Shown here piece after piece: positions 23,531 to 35,600 of a stretch of DNA of 40,061 nt. Origin of the DNA: Alteromonadaceae bacterium (GTDB lineage Bacteria; Pseudomonadota; Gammaproteobacteria; Pseudomonadales; Cellvibrionaceae); contig NVXL01000003.1 of assembly GCA_002746115.1 (NCBI GenBank), forward strand, positions 37,074-77,134, read 5' to 3'. A model generated the notes under the pieces. That model did not search any database, was not told the origin of the DNA, and saw nothing but the letters and a program-made list of their open reading frames with translations. The number at the start of each line of letters is the position of its first letter. Within the stretch, counting starts at the first letter, position 1. The position numbers and the translations under genes were made by a program.

Positions 23531-25853
23531 TTTATTAACTAAGCAAGCCCAAGTACAAGTACGCCGTCGCTCTAAACTTTACCGCGCAATTGTTTTGGCA
23601 AACGCTGGCGCAATAATGCTGAGTATTGGAGCGTATGCCCAGGGGGTAGAGATCGATGCCCCCAGCGCTGAGCTATTTGAAGAAGTTTTTATAATTGGTA
23701 GTCAAGAGGACTTACAAAGTTTGGCAGGCTCTGCGACCTTGATAGATAGTGAAGCCATAGAAAAATTCGATGCCACCGATATCAATGATCTCGTGAGTCA
23801 AGCTCCCGGCGTTTACGTGCGCTACGAAGACGGTTACGGCCTAAGACCCAACATCGGTATTCGCGGTGTCACCTCGGATCGCAGTCAAAAAATCACCATA
23901 ATGGAAGATGGTATTTTAATCTCGCCCTCACCTTACTCTGCACCGGCCGCGTATTACTTCCCTAACGTTAATCGCATGCATACCCTCGAATTGGCAAAAG
24001 GGCCTGCGGCTATTAAGTACGGACCCCACACTATTGGTGGCGCAGTCAATATGGTCACCCGCCCAGTGCCAAATGAGGCAAAAGGGCAGTTTGATGCAAC
24101 ATTTGGGAATGATAACTTCCAAAAATATCGTTTGTTTTACGGTGACGTGCTGACCAACAAAAATGAGGCTAGCGACGAAGGTCAATTGGCTTATTGGGTT
24201 GATGCCTTGCATTACAGCGCCGATGGTTTTAAAGAGCTCGATAACGGCGAAGACACCGGTTTTGAGCGCAATGACCTCAACGTTAAAGTCCAGTGGCGCA
24301 GTGCGCAAGACGCGCGCTACAAGCAAAGCCTTGCGCTCAAGCTCGGTTATGCCGATGAGGACTCTGATGAGACCTACCTCGGGCTTAGCGATGAAGACTT
24401 TGCGTTAAACCCAAATCGTCGTTATTTAGCTACCCAGCTAGACCATTTTGTCTCGGATCACTCACAAGTACATGTATTACACAGCGTGGATTTTGGTGAT
24501 AACCTGAGTGTTTTCACCCGTGCTTATTATCAACGCTTTAACCGGTCCTGGAACCGCTTTAATGGCTTTTTCAGTATGGAAGGGCAATGCCCGGAGGCCG
24601 ATGACCCAGGTTGCTTAGCTATCCAAGATATCCTCCGCTTAGATAATCCCTTCCCAGACCAAATGGCCTTACTGCGTGGCGAAATAGACTCTAACGGTAA
24701 CGCCTCATCCATATTTGATATTACTAATAACGACCGCGAGTACGGCTCACAAGGCGTAGAAGTGAACGTCAATTACTCAATTGACGGTACCGTAATCTCC
24801 CACCAAATCGAAGTCGGTTTGCGCCTCCATCATGACTTTGTCGATCGCCATCATAAGGTTAAAGGTTATCGGATGGTCGCTAGTGAGTTAGTCTTTGATG
24901 GCCAGGATGATCGCGGACCTAAGGATTTAAACCGAGCGGAAACTGACGCGCTTGCCTTATTCCTGAACGATGAAATTACCTGGAGTGATTGGACGCTAAA
25001 TCTTGGGCTACGTTACGAAAATATCGAAGGTAGCTTCGACGACCAATTGGTTGCTATTGACTCCGACACCGAAGAACGCTACCGCGAGCGCTCGCAAAGT
25101 GTCGTAACGCCAGGCTTAGGTCTGCATTATCAGTGGAGTGATAATCTCGGATTATTAGCGGGCATCTATCAGGGTTTCTCTCCCGCAGGACCCAGTTCAA
25201 GTAAAGATATAGACCCTGAGAAAGCCATTAATTATGAATACGGACTTCGCTACCAGCGTGACACGTTTAACTTTAGTTTGATCGGGTTTTTCAGTGATTA
25301 CAGTAATCTCATTGGGCGTTGTCGCGCCTCAGATAGCGGCTGCGCGGTCGGCGACGAGTTTAACGGTGGCGAGATTGAAGTCTCTGGTGTTGAACTTACG
25401 GCTAGCAAGAGTTGGGCTTTGAGCAATGAACTCACCTTGCCCGTGAGCCTGGTATATACCTTCACTGAATCTAGCTTTCAAGAGAATTTTGATTCAGGAT
25501 TTTCGCAGTGGGGACAAGTAAGAGCTGGCGATGAGCTACCGTATTTGCCTGAAAATCAGCTGCGTTTACAAGTCGGCTTAGCGAAAGGAGATACTTGGTC
25601 CGTAGATGCTGTCGTAAAATATACCGATACCATGCGAGAAATTCCGGGGCAGGGGAGTTTAGAGTCAGGCACATTTACCCCGTCTTACACCCTGTATGAT
25701 TTAAGTGCCAGCTGGCAGATTAATGAGCGTTTGAAGTTACGGTTAATCGGCGAGAACCTTGGCGATAAGCAGGTTATTGTTTCTCGTCGGCCTTTCGGCG
25801 CTCGACCTAATCAGCCTCTCAGCGTCAAAGCCGGTGTTCAGTACAACTTCTAG
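23523..25853 (+). CDS. FecA-like TonB-dependent receptor
   Basis: Starting at the ATG inside the end of the imelysin gene, the product is 776 residues. The signal peptide (to about AYAQG, after residue 38) is long, as in some FecA-type receptors. The TonB box region is FEEVFIIGS. The plug (about 60-170) has LVSQAPGVYVRYEDGYGLRP and the LAKGPAAIKYGPHTIGGAVN motif, and the barrel ends in VKAGVQYNF. It resembles ferric-citrate-type receptors, but there is no N-terminal signalling domain for a FecR/FecI pair. Cysteine pairs in extracellular loops (CPEADDPGC, CRASDSGC) may form disulfides. Position in the Fur-box operon supports transport of an iron chelate. Confidence 0.93.
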   Translation: MTNLLTKQAQVQVRRRSKLYRAIVLANAGAIMLSIGAYAQGVEIDAPSAELFEEVFIIGSQEDLQSLAGSATLIDSEAIEKFDATDINDLVSQAPGVYVRYEDGYGLRPNIGIRGVTSDRSQKITIMEDGILISPSPYSAPAAYYFPNVNRMHTLELAKGPAAIKYGPHTIGGAVNMVTRPVPNEAKGQFDATFGNDNFQKYRLFYGDVLTNKNEASDEGQLAYWVDALHYSADGFKELDNGEDTGFERNDLNVKVQWRSAQDARYKQSLALKLGYADEDSDETYLGLSDEDFALNPNRRYLATQLDHFVSDHSQVHVLHSVDFGDNLSVFTRAYYQRFNRSWNRFNGFFSMEGQCPEADDPGCLAIQDILRLDNPFPDQMALLRGEIDSNGNASSIFDITNNDREYGSQGVEVNVNYSIDGTVISHQIEVGLRLHHDFVDRHHKVKGYRMVASELVFDGQDDRGPKDLNRAETDALALFLNDEITWSDWTLNLGLRYENIEGSFDDQLVAIDSDTEERYRERSQSVVTPGLGLHYQWSDNLGLLAGIYQGFSPAGPSSSKDIDPEKAINYEYGLRYQRDTFNFSLIGFFSDYSNLIGRCRASDSGCAVGDEFNGGEIEVSGVELTASKSWALSNELTLPVSLVYTFTESSFQENFDSGFSQWGQVRAGDELPYLPENQLRLQVGLAKGDTWSVDAVVKYTDTMREIPGQGSLESGTFTPSYTLYDLSASWQINERLKLRLIGENLGDKQVIVSRRPFGARPNQPLSVKAGVQYNF

Positions 25854-25860
25854 CGCCACC

Positions 25861-26790
25861 TTGAATGAGATCAAAGCTGAGATCTATTCGGCTTTTGATC
25901 CTACTACTTGGGTTCTAACTTGGCTACCTACTTGGTTAGAACGGTGGCTGCAGCAAGTTCTTTCTATCCCGCTAAACCCCAGCAAGCGCCTGTATTGGGG
26001 CTACCTTTTAGCAAGCGTTGTTATTGTTGGCTGCTGGTGGGCATGGCATCATAAGCGCCCGAGTTGGCGTCGTATTTATCGCACATTTTTAGACCCTAGC
26101 TATTGGTTTAACCGCTCAAGTGCGGTTGATGCTGGTTTGTTGTTCACTAATACCGCCTTACGCGTCGCAATATTAGTTCCCTTGTTTGGTAGCCACCTAT
26201 TTGCGACGATATGGGTGGCTAGAACCTTAAACTTCCATTTTGACTCACCTCCAATCTTGGCCGTGCCAGCGTGGTCGGTGATGCTCATGTATACCGCTGT
26301 GTTTTTTATTCTTGAAGACTTTAGCCGCTTTTATTTACACCGAGTAATGCACCGTGTGCCTTGGTTGTGGCGCTTTCATCGCGTTCATCATAGTGCCACG
26401 AATTTAACGCCATTAACCTTACACCGCATCCATCCTCTTGAGATGAGCTTATATTACTGTCGTGGCTTGATTGTTTTTGCTGGGGTAAGCGGTGTGTTTG
26501 TTTATTTTGCGGGCAAAAAATTGAGTGGTTTGAGTATTCTTGGTGTCGACGCTTTGGGTTTTATCTTTAATTTAATTGCAGCCAATTTACGCCATTCGAA
26601 TATTCGCTTAGGTTTCGGTCGGTTTGAGCGCTGGTTTATTAGCCCAGCTCAGCACCAAATCCATCATAGCGCCGCAGCTGCCCATAGAGACCGTAATTTT
26701 GGCACCTGTCTTGCGGTTTGGGATCGTTATTTTAATTCTTGGACAAGTAGCTTTAAAGTATCAACATTACGCTTTGGTCTAAGTGAGTAA
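25861..26790 (+). CDS. Fatty acid hydroxylase / sterol desaturase superfamily membrane enzyme
   Basis: The protein has three histidine clusters that bind a di-iron centre: LHRVMH, FHRVHH and QHQIHH. Several membrane helices surround them, as in the fatty acid hydroxylase superfamily, which hydroxylates or desaturates lipids and carotenoids with O2. The start is uncertain: the frame has no ATG before the first helix. A TTG at 25861, seven bases after the receptor stop, gives 309 residues and could be used by re-initiation; an upstream TTG at 25759 would overlap the receptor by 95 bp. Placement directly after the receptor suggests iron-controlled expression of an iron-dependent enzyme. The lipid substrate is unknown. 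Confidence 0.85.
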   Translation: MNEIKAEIYSAFDPTTWVLTWLPTWLERWLQQVLSIPLNPSKRLYWGYLLASVVIVGCWWAWHHKRPSWRRIYRTFLDPSYWFNRSSAVDAGLLFTNTALRVAILVPLFGSHLFATIWVARTLNFHFDSPPILAVPAWSVMLMYTAVFFILEDFSRFYLHRVMHRVPWLWRFHRVHHSATNLTPLTLHRIHPLEMSLYYCRGLIVFAGVSGVFVYFAGKKLSGLSILGVDALGFIFNLIAANLRHSNIRLGFGRFERWFISPAQHQIHHSAAAAHRDRNFGTCLAVWDRYFNSWTSSFKVSTLRFGLSE

Positions 26791-26887
26791 AAGTAATTGA
26801 ATGGCATAGCTCTAAGCGTAGATTTTATTGGACTATACTCAGGCATATAGTTAGGTTTAAATTCGCACTTTTGGGCGCAAGGACTAG

Positions 26888-27253
26888 ATGTCAAAAATAC
26901 TCGTCGTTGACGATGCAGACTCAATTCGTACCGCGTTATCTCGTGATTTGCGCGCGTATGGCTATCAGGTTTCTACTGCGGAGAATGGTTTGCAGGCTTT
27001 AAATTTACTCAAGCAAGAACCCGACTTCAATTTGTTGCTCGTTGATCTTAATATGCCGATCATGAATGGCTTAGAACTTGTCGAAGCTATTCGGATAGAC
27101 CCAATATTGTCCCCTCTGAATGTGCTGATTATGTCGACAGAGTCCAGTACGGCAATGCGAGATCGTGGACGCGCATTAAAAATTGCCGGATGGGTGTTGA
27201 AGCCTTTGCACGTAGCGGGTCTACTGTCGGTTGCGGAGACTTTGATGGAATAG
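26888..27253 (+). CDS. Single-domain response regulator (CheY-like)
   Basis: The 121-residue protein is only a receiver domain, with acidic pocket D8/D9, phospho-acceptor D53 (LLVDLNMP), switch residues S83/T84 (MSTES) and K105 (LKPL). AAGGA lies five bases upstream of the ATG. With no output domain it should act by binding a partner, as CheY does, or as a phosphate relay between kinases. It is convergent with the hybrid kinase gene 46 bp away and lies near the HPt-containing giant kinase, so it could take phosphate from either. Confidence 0.93.
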   Translation: MSKILVVDDADSIRTALSRDLRAYGYQVSTAENGLQALNLLKQEPDFNLLLVDLNMPIMNGLELVEAIRIDPILSPLNVLIMSTESSTAMRDRGRALKIAGWVLKPLHVAGLLSVAETLME

Positions 27254-27299
27254 AGTTGTTGTAGATTGTTATTATATTGAGCTGGACTGTTAGCCCTTA

Positions 27300-29333
27300 T
27301 TAGTTGCGGTTCATATGGTGATTGAGTAATTCGTGTAGCATATCTATTTTAACGGGCTTGCTTACAAAGCCATTCATGCCGGATTCGAGGCACTCTTGCT
27401 TATCTTTCTCACTCGCATTAGCCGTAAGGGCAATAATCGTGGCTGGACTCTTATTGTCGCGTTTTTCTTGCTCACGGATTTTTTGAGTCACTTCAAACCC
27501 ACTAATGTCAGGTAATAAACAATCCATAAAAATTAAGCCCCAAGGGCCGCGGTTATACGCTTCAATGGCTTTTTCACCGGTACCCGCAAGCTCGCAACTG
27601 TAGCCTTCTTTTTGTAACATCGCCTTAATGGTCATCTGATTGATAATGTTATCTTCAACAACTAAGATCTTATCTTTGTTGGTCTCGCCTTTCGTATTAG
27701 TCTCACCTTTGGCATTGCTTTGGTTCTCGATGAGTTCGGCTGGATTGTTGTCACCTTGAGCCTTTACTGGCGCCTGTAAATCACGGATTATAGACGCTCG
27801 TGAAATAAGGCTACCCTCTGGCGCTGCGATGGATGGAATTTCAAACCAAAATTCCGTGCCCTGGCCGAACTCGCTACGAACCCCGATCTGCCCCTCCATC
27901 GCTTCAACCAGCTTCTTAGCGATAGCAAGGCCTAAGCCGGTGCCGCCAAATTGGCGAGAGGTCGATGCGCTGGCCTGGCTAAAAGGCTGAAACAGCCGCT
28001 CAAGCTCTACTTCTGAAATGCCTATACCTGTATCTGTGACGGTGAAAAGTATGGATTGTTTGTCTGGAGCTGCCGTAGCCTTAGTCAAAGTAATATCGAC
28101 AGTGACGCTACCAGTTTTGGTAAATTTAATCGCGTTGTTGCATAGGTTGATTAATACTTGGCGCAAGCGTAATTGATCGCCCATTAATATAGGGGGAAGC
28201 TCCTCGACAATGTTGACCTCAAACCGCAAAGATTGCTTTTCGGCCATATTACCGAAAATATTGCGAATATCGCGGATGCACTCTTCGAGCGAGAACGCTT
28301 GGTGCTCGATTTCCATCTTTCCTGATTCGGCTTTCGAATAGTCGAGAATATCGTCAATCAAAGTCAGTAATAACTGCCCCGCACCCTGAATAGTTTTAGC
28401 GTAGTTCGCTTGTTCGCTACTGAGAGGGGTGCATTCTAATAGCTGTGCCATGCCTAAGACCCCGTTCATGGGGGTGCGAATCTCATGGGACATCATAGCT
28501 AAAAATTCGGATTTCGCGCGATTGGCCTTTTCTGCGTCGCGTTGGGCTTGTTCGGCTTTGTCTTTAGCTAATTCAAGCTCAGCGGTGCGCTGTTTGACCT
28601 GCTGCTCAAGACTGAGGTTAAGCTCAACCAACTCTTTGTTCAATGTCTGCAACTGTATTTTTGTTTGAGACACATCATCGTAGAGCGCGTGGTTCTCCCG
28701 CATCAGCGAGACCAGTTGCGATAAGCTCGAGATTAGTTCTTGATCAAAGAAGCTAAAAGGTGGGCTGCCAGCGCAGCGGTGGAACATGAATACGCCGTCC
28801 CAATCTGCAATTTTTGCAAACATGTAGTGGGAATTATTGCCTGCTAACCAATCAATGCCTAAAGTTGCCTCGTGGATGTCGCTATTATTATGGTAGGCGT
28901 TAATCATTGCGACATGGCCGGGGCTTATCAGTATCAGAGCATTGAGTTTTTCCTCAGGGATTGGTTGGTTAAGGTAACTTAAGAAGCTGCTTTCTTGCAT
29001 GCTGTAGTTGCCGTGTTCGGCGTGCAAAATGGCGGAGTCACTAACGCGCATTTCGTCTGACATTAGCTCTAAACAAAAATCACGTTTTCGCGTAGTGTCA
29101 TTTAGCTTGGGGAATTTCCCAAACAGGTGTGAAAAGGCTCGTAGCTTTTTATCGGATTTTTTAGCACTTAGATGCAGGGCATGAACACGCTCAGAGAGGT
29201 GATCAACAGCGACAATTCCATAGTTCGGAATCGGGTTAAGCGCGAGTTGGTCAAGAGCGTAATCTTCCAAGGTCTTCGACCACAGCAACAAACTGCCGAG
29301 AGCTTGATCGATGTTCACTTGATTTTCGTCCAT
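27300..29333 (-). CDS. Soluble hybrid histidine kinase with C-terminal receiver
   Basis: The 677-residue protein has no membrane helix. Residues 1-210 form an N-terminal sensory region I do not recognise, perhaps GAF-like. A coiled coil runs from about 220 to 275. The HisKA domain has H283 in [11 protein letters not shown]. The ATPase domain has the N box [10 protein letters not shown] (about 396-405), DTGIGIS (434-440) and GGTGLGLA (463-470). A linker with a short KGETN duplication (542-552) leads to a receiver with D604 (FMDCLLPD) and K659. It should sense a cytoplasmic signal and pass phosphate from H283 to D604. No HPt is in this protein, but the divergently transcribed giant protein has one. 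Confidence 0.93.
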   Translation of the reverse strand: MDENQVNIDQALGSLLLWSKTLEDYALDQLALNPIPNYGIVAVDHLSERVHALHLSAKKSDKKLRAFSHLFGKFPKLNDTTRKRDFCLELMSDEMRVSDSAILHAEHGNYSMQESSFLSYLNQPIPEEKLNALILISPGHVAMINAYHNNSDIHEATLGIDWLAGNNSHYMFAKIADWDGVFMFHRCAGSPPFSFFDQELISSLSQLVSLMRENHALYDDVSQTKIQLQTLNKELVELNLSLEQQVKQRTAELELAKDKAEQAQRDAEKANRAKSEFLAMMSHEIRTPMNGVLGMAQLLECTPLSSEQANYAKTIQGAGQLLLTLIDDILDYSKAESGKMEIEHQAFSLEECIRDIRNIFGNMAEKQSLRFEVNIVEELPPILMGDQLRLRQVLINLCNNAIKFTKTGSVTVDITLTKATAAPDKQSILFTVTDTGIGISEVELERLFQPFSQASASTSRQFGGTGLGLAIAKKLVEAMEGQIGVRSEFGQGTEFWFEIPSIAAPEGSLISRASIIRDLQAPVKAQGDNNPAELIENQSNAKGETNTKGETNKDKILVVEDNIINQMTIKAMLQKEGYSCELAGTGEKAIEAYNRGPWGLIFMDCLLPDISGFEVTQKIREQEKRDNKSPATIIALTANASEKDKQECLESGMNGFVSKPVKIDMLHELLNHHMNRN

Positions 29334-29627
29334 TCTGATTAACTCATAGCCTGTTGATTTGTTCGCCTAGTGGTTTACTAGCCTGCATATCTCTTAAGAG
29401 AGTGAGACTTGAGTAAACAGTATAATACAGCCGTTTAAAACTTACTTTTTAATGCCGTGAAATAGTTGCTAATTATTCAACTACACTTAGGTGATAACCG
29501 ACTAACTACTATCGAGTATCCGTTGCAAATGGGTTTTTATTTCGATTTGCACTAAAAAAGATAATTTTGTTAATCGTTTGGGTTTGGCAATTATTTAAGT
29601 TACTAAGTCTCATCGATAGGACAGTGC
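29334..29627. promoter_or_regulatory. Divergent promoter region between the two kinase genes
   Basis: The 294-bp gap is AT-rich and must drive both the hybrid kinase and the giant kinase. It holds the palindrome CTCTTAAGAG (29391-29400), inverted repeats CTAGT-N5-ACTAG (29367-29381) and TGCAAAT-N14-ATTTGCA (29524-29551), and a TATAAT at 29421 without a well-placed -35 box. Confidence 0.35.
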
Positions 29628-32600
29628 ATGCGCGCCATTGCCGGTTATCAGCTGACCTGCGAATTAAATATGGGTAAAAACACCCGTATTTACCGAGCAG
29701 AACGTCAAAGTGATGGTGCCCTAGCCGTCTTAAAGGTACTTGAAGGTGAGGTGCTCTCCACTCAAGATATCGCCCGTTTCAAGCATGAATACCACATTGT
29801 CGCAAATTTGGAGCTTCCAGGCGTTGTGCGACCCTTGGCACTTATGCCCTTAGCAAGGCCGCAAAACAACTCCGTAGTGGCCAAGTCGAAAGATCCCCTT
29901 TCTAATGACCGCCAGCCAAATGACCACCAGCGCTGGGTCTTCACTATGGAGGATGACGGTGAATCCTTGTCCTTGGATCGGCATCGTCGAACGCGCGAAT
30001 TCACAATAAGTGAGATTTTACACATTGGTGTAGAAGTCGCAGGCGCCCTCCATCAATTGCATGAGAATGGTATTATTCATAAGGATATAAAGCCCGATAA
30101 CATCCTGTATAACGCCAAAACCGGCGCGGTTAAACTGATAGATTTTGGTATTTCCACCACGCTTGCAGAAGAGCAGCAGGGTTATTTACCTGCCAACGCC
30201 TTAGAGGGGAGCCTGTTTTATATTTCGCCCGAACAGACCGGACGAATGAATCGTGTGATTGATACACGCACAGACCTGTATTCCCTTGGCATTACCTTGT
30301 ATGAGTTGCTGTGCGGCTGCTTGCCGTTTGAGGCCGAAGACGAAATCGGCTGGGTACACTGCCATATAGCAAAAACGCCAAGGCCTTTGCACTCTATTAG
30401 CAATACATTACCGGTCATGCTATCCAATGTTGTGCAGCGGCTAATGGAAAAACATGCCGAATCACGCTATCAAACGGCACATGGCTTAAAACGTGACTTA
30501 CAGTGTTGTGTTGCTGAATATGAACAAAACGCCAATATTAATGCTTTTACACTGGCCCGCCACGACCGTTGTGGTCAGTTAAAAATACCTCAGAAACTAT
30601 ATGGTCGCGAAGAGGACGTGGCGATATTAATGAAGAGCTTTGAGCGCAGCTCAAATGGTGAGGCTCAGCTGTTACTTGTTGATGGGCACTCAGGCATCGG
30701 TAAATCAGCACTGATTTACGAAGTGCATAAACCGATGGTCACCAAAAATGCGTTATTTATTTCAGGTAAATTTGATCAGTTTAAGCGCGACGAGCCGCTT
30801 ATCGCAATAGTGCAAGCCTTTAAAGACTTGGTAAAGCAGCTGCTATTGCTGCCAGATGAACGCCTTCAGTCTTGGCGTGAGGCCTTTGATCATGCGTTGG
30901 AAGGACAGGGCAGGTTGTTGGCGGAGTTTATTCCTGATCTAGCATTACTGCTGAGCGATTGCGCGCCGCTATCCGAACTGGATGCTCAACAGGCCGAGAA
31001 TCAGTTTAAAGAATTTTTTACTCGTTTTATTAACGTAGTCGCCACCGTAGATCACCCCTTAGTTATTTTCTTAGATGATATGCAGTGGGTAGATACGCCC
31101 ACATTGACGATGATTAAACGCATGTTCGCCTTTCACGATACTCGTTACTTATTACTTATTTGTGCTTATCGTGATAACGAAGTTGACCCCCAACATCCAT
31201 TTACACTAACAATGGGGGAGTTACGTAAGGCCGATGTGTCGTTAGAAAACATCCATTTAAAACCGATCGATAAACGTCACGTTGTACAGCTATTGGAGGA
31301 CAGCCTGCTAGATGAGAGCCCTGCGGTGCATGCCCTGGCGGATCTAGTGCACCGTAAAACCGAAGGCAACCCGTTTTTTATTAACGAGCTGTTAAAATGC
31401 TGGCATGAGCAGGGCTTGTTGAAATTTTCCGTAGAGCAACAGCGCTGGACCTGGCAGCTGGATGTGATCCAAGCGAATGGTGTTAACGATAATGTCGTCG
31501 AGCTAATGCTCGGAAAAATCGTTAAATTACCCAGTCACTGTCAATCGTTATTAAAGCTTGCCGCTTGTCTCGGTGCTGAATTTACTCTGGTAGAACTGGC
31601 GCTCATCGCGGAACTTAATTTGATAGAACTCACCCGTAGGCTTTGGCCAGCACTTGAGCGCGGCATCATCATCGGTACTGGTAAACAGGTTAAATTCCTA
31701 CTGGATCTAGATGAGTCTGACCTTGACTATGCTGTGAGCACTAACGACGACGGTAACAGCAGTAGTAATAACAGTAATAATAAGAACCTAGTGAGTAATA
31801 TTAGTAGCGAAGATACCAAATGCCAATTCGCTCACGACCGTATCCAGCAAGCCGCATATCAACTTATTGAAAATGAGAAGCTAGCCGATTTTCATTTGAA
31901 GATTGCACGGAAATTACACGAACATTACTGTGAGTCCGATTTGGGCGACCGGCTATTTTACGTGGTATCTCAATACAATATGGGCGTGCCCTTGTTAAGC
32001 TCCGAAGTCGAGTTTTTGGCGCTAATACAGCTAAATGTAAATGCCTGTAAAAAAGCCAAAAAAGCCTTCGCCTATGAGCCTGCATTTAGCTATATTCAAA
32101 CCGCAATTCAATTGCTCCCGGCTAATGCATGGCAAGACCGTTATGTCTTAGCGCTAGAATGTTATTCCCTCGGCGCTGAAATGGCCTACCTGACACGCCA
32201 TAGTGATTTGTTTGAACGGTATGCGAAAACCGTTTTAAACTATACCAAGTCCCTAGTAGACAAAACGCCTACTTATGAATATTTAATGATGAGCCATACC
32301 GCAAATGGTGAATCAGAAAAAGCCGTTGATCTGGGTCTGCAGGTATTGTCAGAGCTTGAGGTTAACTTGCCTCGTAACCCTGGCAAAATTCGCTTAGCCT
32401 GGGGGCTCATCAAAACAGTTCAGAAATGGCGTAAATTTGGTGGCAAGGAAGTACTGAACCTACCAGCAATGACTGATCCTGAGATGAAGGCGAGGACTAA
32501 AGTCATTGTTCGCTTAGGTACATCTGCGAGCTTGTGTACACCCAACTTGATGCCTTTGCTGGCCTTTTTGTCGGTTGATATGACCTTAAAACATGGTCTC

Positions 32601-35600
32601 AATCTACATACCCCACTGAGCCTTTTGGGCACCGCTGTTACCTTGGCCTTTAAAGTGCACCGTATTCCGCTGGCATTTGAAATAGCGGATATCGGTATGG
32701 CACTTATGAATACCCCCAGTTATAAAGATGTCGAGGGTCGCTTTAAAACCACATACTATGCAGTGTTACTACGTTTGCGTGAGCCGTATCGTGTCTGTAT
32801 GGAGCGATTACAGGACGCACACAAAGTAGGTTTAGTTACCGGAGAATTGGAATATAACTGCTTAAATAGACTGTATTATTTTTGTTACCGAACCTTGTTA
32901 GGCGAGCCTCTACATGACTTGATGTTGGAATGTAACGAGTACTTAACCTTTCTTGATAGAATTAATTATCAGGGCAGAAAAGCGTCTACTCAAACGTTAA
33001 CTCAGATGATTTATAAGCTGCAGTCACCGGTACCCGACCCAAGCTTTGATGGGCCTTATTATCACGAGTCAAGTTTGAAAAAAATGAGTGAGCAAGGCGG
33101 GGAGGCTGCGACTTTGTTCTTTTGCGTGACCTGGAAGGTCATGCTACATTACCACTTTAGGCAGTGGCGAACATTACTCGATTTAATCGAGGAAAATCTA
33201 CGTTATATTGGCATTGGGTTCTTGCACCTGCACAACGATTACTTTCAGTTGTACTCCGGTCTTACCTATACTCGCTTAGCTTGGGATGAGCCTGAAAACC
33301 GTAGAAAATACCTAAACAAAGCACGTAAATGCCGACGCTATATGGCTCGGTTTACAGACTATTGCCCCAGTAATTTTTTGGCAAAGTTCTATCTCCTGGA
33401 CGCCGAGATTAAGAAGGTTCAAGGCAAAAACGGCGCGGCTATGAAGGCTTACCTTAATGCCATTATCCAATCTGAAAACGAAAACAATGTACATGAGCAG
33501 GCCTTGGCTCAGGAGCTAATCGGGGAGTTTTACCTCGCCATAAATAACCGCACCGCAGCCGGAGCCCATTTACGCTTGGCGGGGCGTTGTTATGAAAAAT
33601 GGCAGGCAGTAGCGAAGTTTATATTCTTACAGCAGTGTTACCCTGATATTTTTCAGAACTCACAGTCGAGTTTAATTCTGTCGCAGCCCGATTTAGCTAC
33701 GAGCAGTCTATCGACAAGCACCTCGCAAGTAACGACCTCAATTGGAGGAAACACGCTGGATGTGGCATCGGTAATGAAAGCCGCGCAGGTGATTTCCGGT
33801 GAAATACGGACTGAATGTTTGATCTCTACCATGATGCAGATAGTGATGGAAAACGCTGGTGCCGACTATGGTGTGATGGTGGAAAATCACGACGGAGAGT
33901 TTTTGGTTCAAGCCCGTGTACAGCTTGCTGGTGTGGCAAATAGGATGATGCATGCGGAGCCACTTAAAAACAGCCGGGATTGCCCGGTAAAAATGCTGCA
34001 ATATATTTTGCGCGGCGGCGATGCACAAGTTGTAACCGACGCATTTGATACCGGCGAGTATTGTCAGGATTCATATATTAAAGAGAAACAACCTCGGTCC
34101 TTGCTCTGCTTTCCGATTGTGAACCAAAATAAAACGATTGCTTGTGTCTACTTAGAAAACACCCAAGTGCCAGCCGCATTCACCCAGGATCATTTGCAGT
34201 TGTTGCGCATGTTATCCTCACAAATTGCTGTTTCCATGGTTAATGCCCAGCTGTACCAACAGTTAGAAAGTAAGGTCCAGGAACGAACTCGTCAGTTGCA
34301 GCGCAAGACCCATGATATTCATACCATGCTGCATAACTTGCATCAGGGTATTTTCACCATCACTCAAGATCTGCTAATTCACTCTGAGTACTCGCGGTAT
34401 TTGGAGGATATTTTGCAGACAAGCACCATTGCTCACTGCCCCGCCATTGCCACTTTGTTTCACGCGTGTGATTTGGACTCGAATATAATGGATCAAGTCC
34501 AAAACGCCTTAGAGGTAAGCCTTGGTGCACCTGCATATCAGTGGCAATTAAATGCGCATTTACTTGTGCGGGAATGTCGTAAAACTCTTGCTAATGGCGA
34601 GGTGAAATGTCTAGAAATCGACTGGGATCCTCTGCTTGACGACCAACAATGCATAGATAAAGTGCTTGTGACGGTGCGGGATGTAAGTCACTTGCGACAA
34701 TTGCAATTTGAAGCCGGTCAGCGCAAACAAGAGCTTGAGATGATTGGGCAGATACTTGCATGTCGACCTTCGGACCTAAAGCGGTTTATGACTTCAAGTC
34801 ATGCGTATTTTGACGAAAACACCCGACTATTAGATACCGAAGCCGAAAATTCAAAAGACAATAAACAAGTAAACATGAAAATCGTTAGTGCCTTGTATCG
34901 TAATATGCATACCGTTAAAGGCAACGCCAGAAATTTGGGTTTAAGCTATATGACTGAAGCGGTTCACGAATTGGAGCACGATTATGAGGTCTTACGGGAT
35001 CAAGCCGACGCCCATTGGGACACCTTAATGTTGCAGGGTAAGCAGGATTGTGCGCATGCCACGCTCAGCCACTATCAAGAGATATTTGAATGTAAGTTAG
35101 GGAGCTTTAGTGAACGCGTTAATATGGACAGTCGTAAACCACTTAGCGATAACTTCATTAAGGAAATTGAACAAGCCGCACGCCAAGGGCGCATGGATTC
35201 AGTGCTAGCGGCTATTGAGCGTGAAAAAATGCATACCTTAGATGATTGTTTAGGTGAGGTTCGCATCTCATTGCCGGGTATGGCGAAAAGCCTAGGTAAG
35301 CCAACGCCAAAATTACTGGTGCAAGATCAAGGGCCGCGTTGGTCGAGTTGGCGAGCCTCAATATTAAAAGATATTTTAATGCACCTCGCGCGTAATGCCA
35401 TAGACCACGGCATTGAACTACCGGCTCGACGTGAGTTTTCGGCTAAGCCCTTAGCGGGAAATATTTATGTACATTGCTCAATATTACCTGAATTTATTCG
35501 ATTACGTCTATGGGACGACGGGCAGGGCTTGCCAATGGCAATATTGCGTAGCGACCAAAGTAATAAACTATCTTCAATGCAGGTGGTAGCAATGGCGATT

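Noticed and set aside
25759-25860. Longer start (TTG at 25759) for the hydroxylase-like gene
   Set aside because: It would overlap the receptor gene by 95 bp, where the sequence is constrained by the C-terminal barrel strands in another frame, and it has no ribosome-binding site.
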